Source: an uncultured Bacteroidota bacterium (GTDB lineage Bacteria; Bacteroidota; Bacteroidia; Flavobacteriales; Flavobacteriaceae). From it: a stretch of DNA of 36,798 bases. The stretch lies in the NCBI GenBank assembly GCA_902510415.1, contig CABXBH010000011.1, positions 1 through 36,798 on the forward strand, in the 5' to 3' direction. Below, in pieces: positions 33,633 to 36,798 of the stretch. The position numbers and the translations under genes were made by a program. The stretch's first letter is position 1. The number at the start of each line of letters is the position of its first letter. Under the pieces are notes generated by a model. That model saw nothing but the letters and a program-made list of their open reading frames with translations, made no database searches and was not told the DNA's origin.

Positions 33633-34891
33633 TTTTTGGAAACAATTTTATCAACAAGCATTGAAACCGTTGCATCACCTGTAATATTTACTACAGTCCT
33701 ACACATATCTAATGGTCTGTCTACAGCAAAAATCAACGCTAAACCAGCTTCTGGTATTCCAGCTTGGGCAAGTACAATTACTAAAACTATAATACCAGCA
33801 CTTGGAACTGCTGCAGCACCAATTGAAGCTAACGTAGCAGTAACTATAATCCCAAGTTGTGCTGTTAAAGATAAATCAAGCCCAAAAGTTTGAGCAATAA
33901 AAACAGCAGCTATAGCTTGATACACTGCTGTTCCATCCATATTTATAGTTGCGCCTATAGGTAAAACAAAGCTTGACACCTCCTTCTTTACATTTAAGTT
34001 ATTATGAACTCTATCCATTGTAACCGGTAATGTTGCAGCACTTGAGCTAGTTGAAAAAGCCACTAGTTGTGCAGGTAATATTCCTTTGATAAAAAAATTA
34101 GGACTTTTATTTAATAATAATCTAACAATAATTATATAAACCAAAATCAATAACAATAAGCCAATAATTAAAGTGATAGAGTATAGTAGTAAGCTTTTTA
34201 ATAAATCCCATTTTGGAGCTTCGACTATAAGTGTTGCAAGTAATGCAAATACTCCATACGGAGCAAAGTTCATTATTATATCAATAATCTTTAATATAAC
34301 TTCATTAAGAGAGTCAAAAAACTCTTTTAAAGGTTTTGATTTTTTTTCAGGGATAAGAATCATAGAAATACCAAATAAAATTGAAAAGAAAATGATTTGA
34401 AGCATGTTTTTATTATCCGTTGCAGCATTAATTATATTTGATGGGACAATATCAATAATAGGTTGTAGAGGTCCAGAATTTTTCGCCACTTTTGCAACTT
34501 CTCTTTTTTCGTCAGCATCATCTTCATAAGCACTAAGTAATTCTGTTCTTGTTTCTTCAGAAATAGAATCTCCAGGTTTTATAACATTAACGATAGCTAA
34601 ACCAATACTTACCGCGATAACAGTAGTAATTATATAGGTTGTTATTGTAACACCTCCCATTTTAGATAATTTAGATATATCCTTGAGGTCTGAAATTCCC
34701 TTAATTAAAGAAGCCAAAATCAAAGGAATAGCGATTAGTTTTAATGCATTTATAAAAATTGTACCAAAAGGTTTTATCCAATCTGAAATAAATTGTTTTC
34801 CTACTTCATTAAAACTTGACATTATGAATCCAAAAAGCACCCCTAATATCATTCCAATTATAATTTTCCAATGTAATGGTATTTTTTTCAT
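33629..34891 (-). CDS. Dicarboxylate/amino acid:cation symporter (DAACS, GltP/DctA-like)
   Basis: 420 aa, multi-pass inner-membrane transporter. The serine-rich hairpin SSSAATLP (about 286-293) and the NMDGTAVYQA segment (about 316-325) are the DAACS substrate and Na+ binding signatures; the first membrane helices are at about 8-25 and 45-66. A hydrophilic loop (about 110-160, EETRTELLSAYEDDADEK) lies between TM3 and TM4, as in related bacterial members. Uptake of glutamate, aspartate or C4-dicarboxylates with H+ or Na+ is expected; the precise substrate is not decided. Between aroC (one base) and ung (overlap). Confidence 0.93.
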   Translation of the reverse strand: MKKIPLHWKIIIGMILGVLFGFIMSSFNEVGKQFISDWIKPFGTIFINALKLIAIPLILASLIKGISDLKDISKLSKMGGVTITTYIITTVIAVSIGLAIVNVIKPGDSISEETRTELLSAYEDDADEKREVAKVAKNSGPLQPIIDIVPSNIINAATDNKNMLQIIFFSILFGISMILIPEKKSKPLKEFFDSLNEVILKIIDIIMNFAPYGVFALLATLIVEAPKWDLLKSLLLYSITLIIGLLLLILVYIIIVRLLLNKSPNFFIKGILPAQLVAFSTSSSAATLPVTMDRVHNNLNVKKEVSSFVLPIGATINMDGTAVYQAIAAVFIAQTFGLDLSLTAQLGIIVTATLASIGAAAVPSAGIIVLVIVLAQAGIPEAGLALIFAVDRPLDMCRTVVNITGDATVSMLVDKIVSKK

Positions 34892-34892
34892 A

Positions 34893-35954
34893 TTATATTT
34901 TTTTGGTTTTATTTATTAAATAATAATCCAATATGACCATTGCAGCCATTGCTTCTACAATCGGAATTGCTCTTGGAACTACACAAGCGTCATGCCTTCC
35001 CTTTCCTTTTAAAATAGCAATATTACCATTAGAATCTAAAGTATTTTGGTCTTTCATTATTGTTGCAACAGGTTTAAAAGCTACATTAAAATAAATATCC
35101 ATTCCATTACTTATTCCACCTTGAATTCCTCCAGAATTATTAGTGGTAGTTGTTTTATCTAGGTTTATTAGGTCATTATGTTGAGAACCTTTCATTTTTG
35201 TTCCTTTAAATCCACTTCCATATTCAAAACCTTTTACAGCATTTATTGAAAGCATCGCCCTCCCAAGTTCAGAGTGCAATTTATTAAATACAGGTTCACC
35301 AAGACCTATAGGTGTATTTTTAATCACACATTTTATAACTCCCCCTAAAGTATCGCCATTCTTTCTAGCATTTTTTATACTAGCAATCATTTTTTCTGAA
35401 ACTTTTTTATCAGGACAACGAACTAAGCTATCTTCTATATTTGATTTATTGATAATTGTTATATTTTCTGAAATTGATATTTCTCCGATGGATGTGGTAT
35501 AGGCAATAATTTCAATATCACTTAAAATTTGTTTAGCAATAGCTCCTGCAACTACCCTACATGCAGTTTCTCTCGCAGAACTTCTTCCACCTCCTCTATA
35601 GTCTCGTACACCATACTTTTCATTATATACAAGATCTGCATGACTAGGTCTAAAGGATTTCTTTAAATGATTATAATCTTTACTTTTCTGATTATTATTT
35701 TTTATAATAAATCCTATTGGCGTTCCTGTAGTTTTACCTTCAAATATTCCTGAAAGAAATTCAACTGCATCAGCTTCTTTTCTTTGTGTAACTATTTTTG
35801 ATTGACCTGGTTTCCTTCTACCCATTTCGAGTGATATCTTTTCAAAATCAATTTCATGTCCAGCAGGACATCCATCTATAATACCTCCAATAGCTTCGCC
35901 ATGAGATTCTCCAAAAGTTGTAAGTCTAAAAATATTTCCAAAGGAATTATTCAT
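34893..35954 (-). CDS. aroC: Chorismate synthase
   Basis: Last shikimate-pathway enzyme: EPSP to chorismate with reduced flavin. 353 aa. Signatures visible: [19 protein letters not shown] at 14-32, RPSHADLVY near 102-110 and [18 protein letters not shown] near 122-139 are the three PROSITE-type regions; [13 protein letters not shown] is conserved toward the C-terminus. The sequence is complete and all expected residues appear intact. First gene of the aroC-symporter-ung run. Divergent from dld with a 106-base gap. Confidence 0.97.
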   Translation of the reverse strand: MNNSFGNIFRLTTFGESHGEAIGGIIDGCPAGHEIDFEKISLEMGRRKPGQSKIVTQRKEADAVEFLSGIFEGKTTGTPIGFIIKNNNQKSKDYNHLKKSFRPSHADLVYNEKYGVRDYRGGGRSSARETACRVVAGAIAKQILSDIEIIAYTTSIGEISISENITIINKSNIEDSLVRCPDKKVSEKMIASIKNARKNGDTLGGVIKCVIKNTPIGLGEPVFNKLHSELGRAMLSINAVKGFEYGSGFKGTKMKGSQHNDLINLDKTTTTNNSGGIQGGISNGMDIYFNVAFKPVATIMKDQNTLDSNGNIAILKGKGRHDACVVPRAIPIVEAMAAMVILDYYLINKTKKI

Positions 35955-36060
35955 AATAAATCAATAAAAAGTTAAAAATATACTTTATTGACAACTTCTA
36001 AAAATTATTGATAATATTTAAAATTTTGGCTTTAAATTTATGTATTAATTATCTCAAACC

Positions 36061-36798
36061 ATGAATAAGGATTTTTCGACTGTAATTAACGAGTTAAAAT
36101 CAATAATTGGAGATAAGTTTGTGATAACCAATAAATGGAGTAAGCAGCCATTTATGAATGGATGGAGGTATGGTAAGGGTGAAGCTTTAGCTGTCTTAAA
36201 GCCTAAAACTTTGTTAGAGCTGTGGAAAATACTAAAGGTTTGTATTTCACATGATTTTATAATTATTATGCAGGCAGCAAATACAGGCCTTACAGGCGGT
36301 TCAACACCATATGGAAATGATTATGATAGGCCAATTATAATCATCAATACCCTTCTCATAGATGATATACACATTATTAACAAATCAGAACAAATTATAG
36401 CCTTTTCAGGAAGTACTTTGTACAATCTTGAAACAAAACTTAAACCTTTTAATAGAGATCCTCATTCAATAATTGGTTCAACTTCAATAGGCGCATCAAT
36501 TGTTGGAGGTGTTTGTAATAATTCGGGTGGTTCACTGATTAAAAGAGGACCAGCCTACACACAGTTAGCGTTATATGCTAAAGTTAACGATGCTGGTGAA
36601 TTACAATTAATCAATGATTTAGATGTTAATTTAGGTAATAAACCTGAAGATATTTTAAGAAATCTTGAAAATCAAAACTATGATATAAATGATATTTATA
36701 ATGATAAAACTAAACTAGCATCTGATAATAAATATGAAGAAGTTGTTAGACAAGTCGACTCTTCTACACCTGCAAGATTCAATTCAGATAATAGATTG
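36061..36798 (+). CDS. dld: Quinone-dependent D-lactate dehydrogenase (5' part, cut by the window)
   Basis: 246 codons from ATG at 36061 without a stop to the window end. The translation follows E. coli Dld closely: GWRYGKGEALAVLKP, LLELWKILKVCI, the FAD-binding MQAANTGLTGGSTPYGNDYD, GSTSIGASIVGGVCNNSGG and RGPAYTQLALYAKV, ending at SSTPARFNSDNR. This is the FAD-binding half of the large membrane-associated Dld (about 570 aa in E. coli), distinct from the smaller GlcD-type enzymes. It oxidises D-lactate and reduces quinone. Confidence 0.93.
   Translation, partial: MNKDFSTVINELKSIIGDKFVITNKWSKQPFMNGWRYGKGEALAVLKPKTLLELWKILKVCISHDFIIIMQAANTGLTGGSTPYGNDYDRPIIIINTLLIDDIHIINKSEQIIAFSGSTLYNLETKLKPFNRDPHSIIGSTSIGASIVGGVCNNSGGSLIKRGPAYTQLALYAKVNDAGELQLINDLDVNLGNKPEDILRNLENQNYDINDIYNDKTKLASDNKYEEVVRQVDSSTPARFNSDNRL

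Noticed and set aside
33636-34919. Several plus-strand ORFs opposite the symporter gene
   Set aside because: They lie antisense to well-conserved membrane helices; their hydrophobic composition is a consequence of the opposite strand.

Overview
The window is strongly AT-rich, gene-dense bacterial chromosome from a member of the Bacteroidota, most likely class Flavobacteriia and possibly a marine lineage. The case for this rests on several points. lpxC and fabZ are fused. There is a PorX-type response regulator (REC plus PglZ domains) and a secreted protein with a type IX secretion (T9SS) C-terminal sorting domain. E1-alpha and E1-beta of a 2-oxoacid dehydrogenase are fused. Several promoters carry the Bacteroidota -7 box TAnnTTTG. 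Shine-Dalgarno sequences are scarce, and many gene pairs touch or overlap by 1-23 bases. No tRNA, rRNA, CRISPR array, prophage or intact insertion sequence was seen, and no gene-free stretch exceeds 300 bases.

Layout. 1-2562: an acyl-CoA reductase (LuxC family, minus strand) whose start codon is not obvious, divergent from a 2[4Fe-4S] ferredoxin and the ychF GTPase. 2658-7109: the topoisomerase IV pair parE-parC, followed on the other strand (7096-7756) by a small lipoprotein and a small HTH regulator with a perfect palindrome at its start. 8038-13180: an Lrp/AsnC regulator, aroB, proline dehydrogenase, a DUF4258-like protein, tsaE and porX. 13299-19534: a long co-directional cluster lpxD, lpxC-fabZ, lpxA, efp, sucD, fabG and an SPFH/prohibitin-like gene, ended by a clear intrinsic terminator near 19555-19592. 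It joins lipid A synthesis to fatty-acid synthesis, translation and the TCA cycle.

19612-25164: two tandem paralogous NTF2/SnoaL-like lipoproteins (minus), then an operon-like run of an MscS channel, a DUF1800 protein and a DUF1501 protein that has both a twin-arginine leader and a T9SS tail. 25165-25548: a scar holding the first ~70 codons of a Dam-type adenine methylase abutting a short opposite-strand fragment. This is the only clear sign of lateral gene flux. 25549-30721 (minus): a GT9 glycosyltransferase, a membrane-anchored HMA-domain protein, a superfamily 2 helicase and the fused 2-oxoacid dehydrogenase E1. 30836-32966 (plus): a 2-oxoglutarate/Fe(II) oxygenase, a SUI1-type translation factor and a nucleoside phosphorylase. 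32970-35954 (minus): ung, a dicarboxylate/cation symporter and aroC. From 36061 to the window end: the 5' part of dld (quinone-dependent D-lactate dehydrogenase).

Most of the window is conserved housekeeping. I did not find a convincing new multigene system. The points most worth a second look are the methylase scar, the HTH autoregulation candidate, the missing luxC start, the Tat/T9SS double-signal protein and the HMA-protein/helicase neighbourhood.
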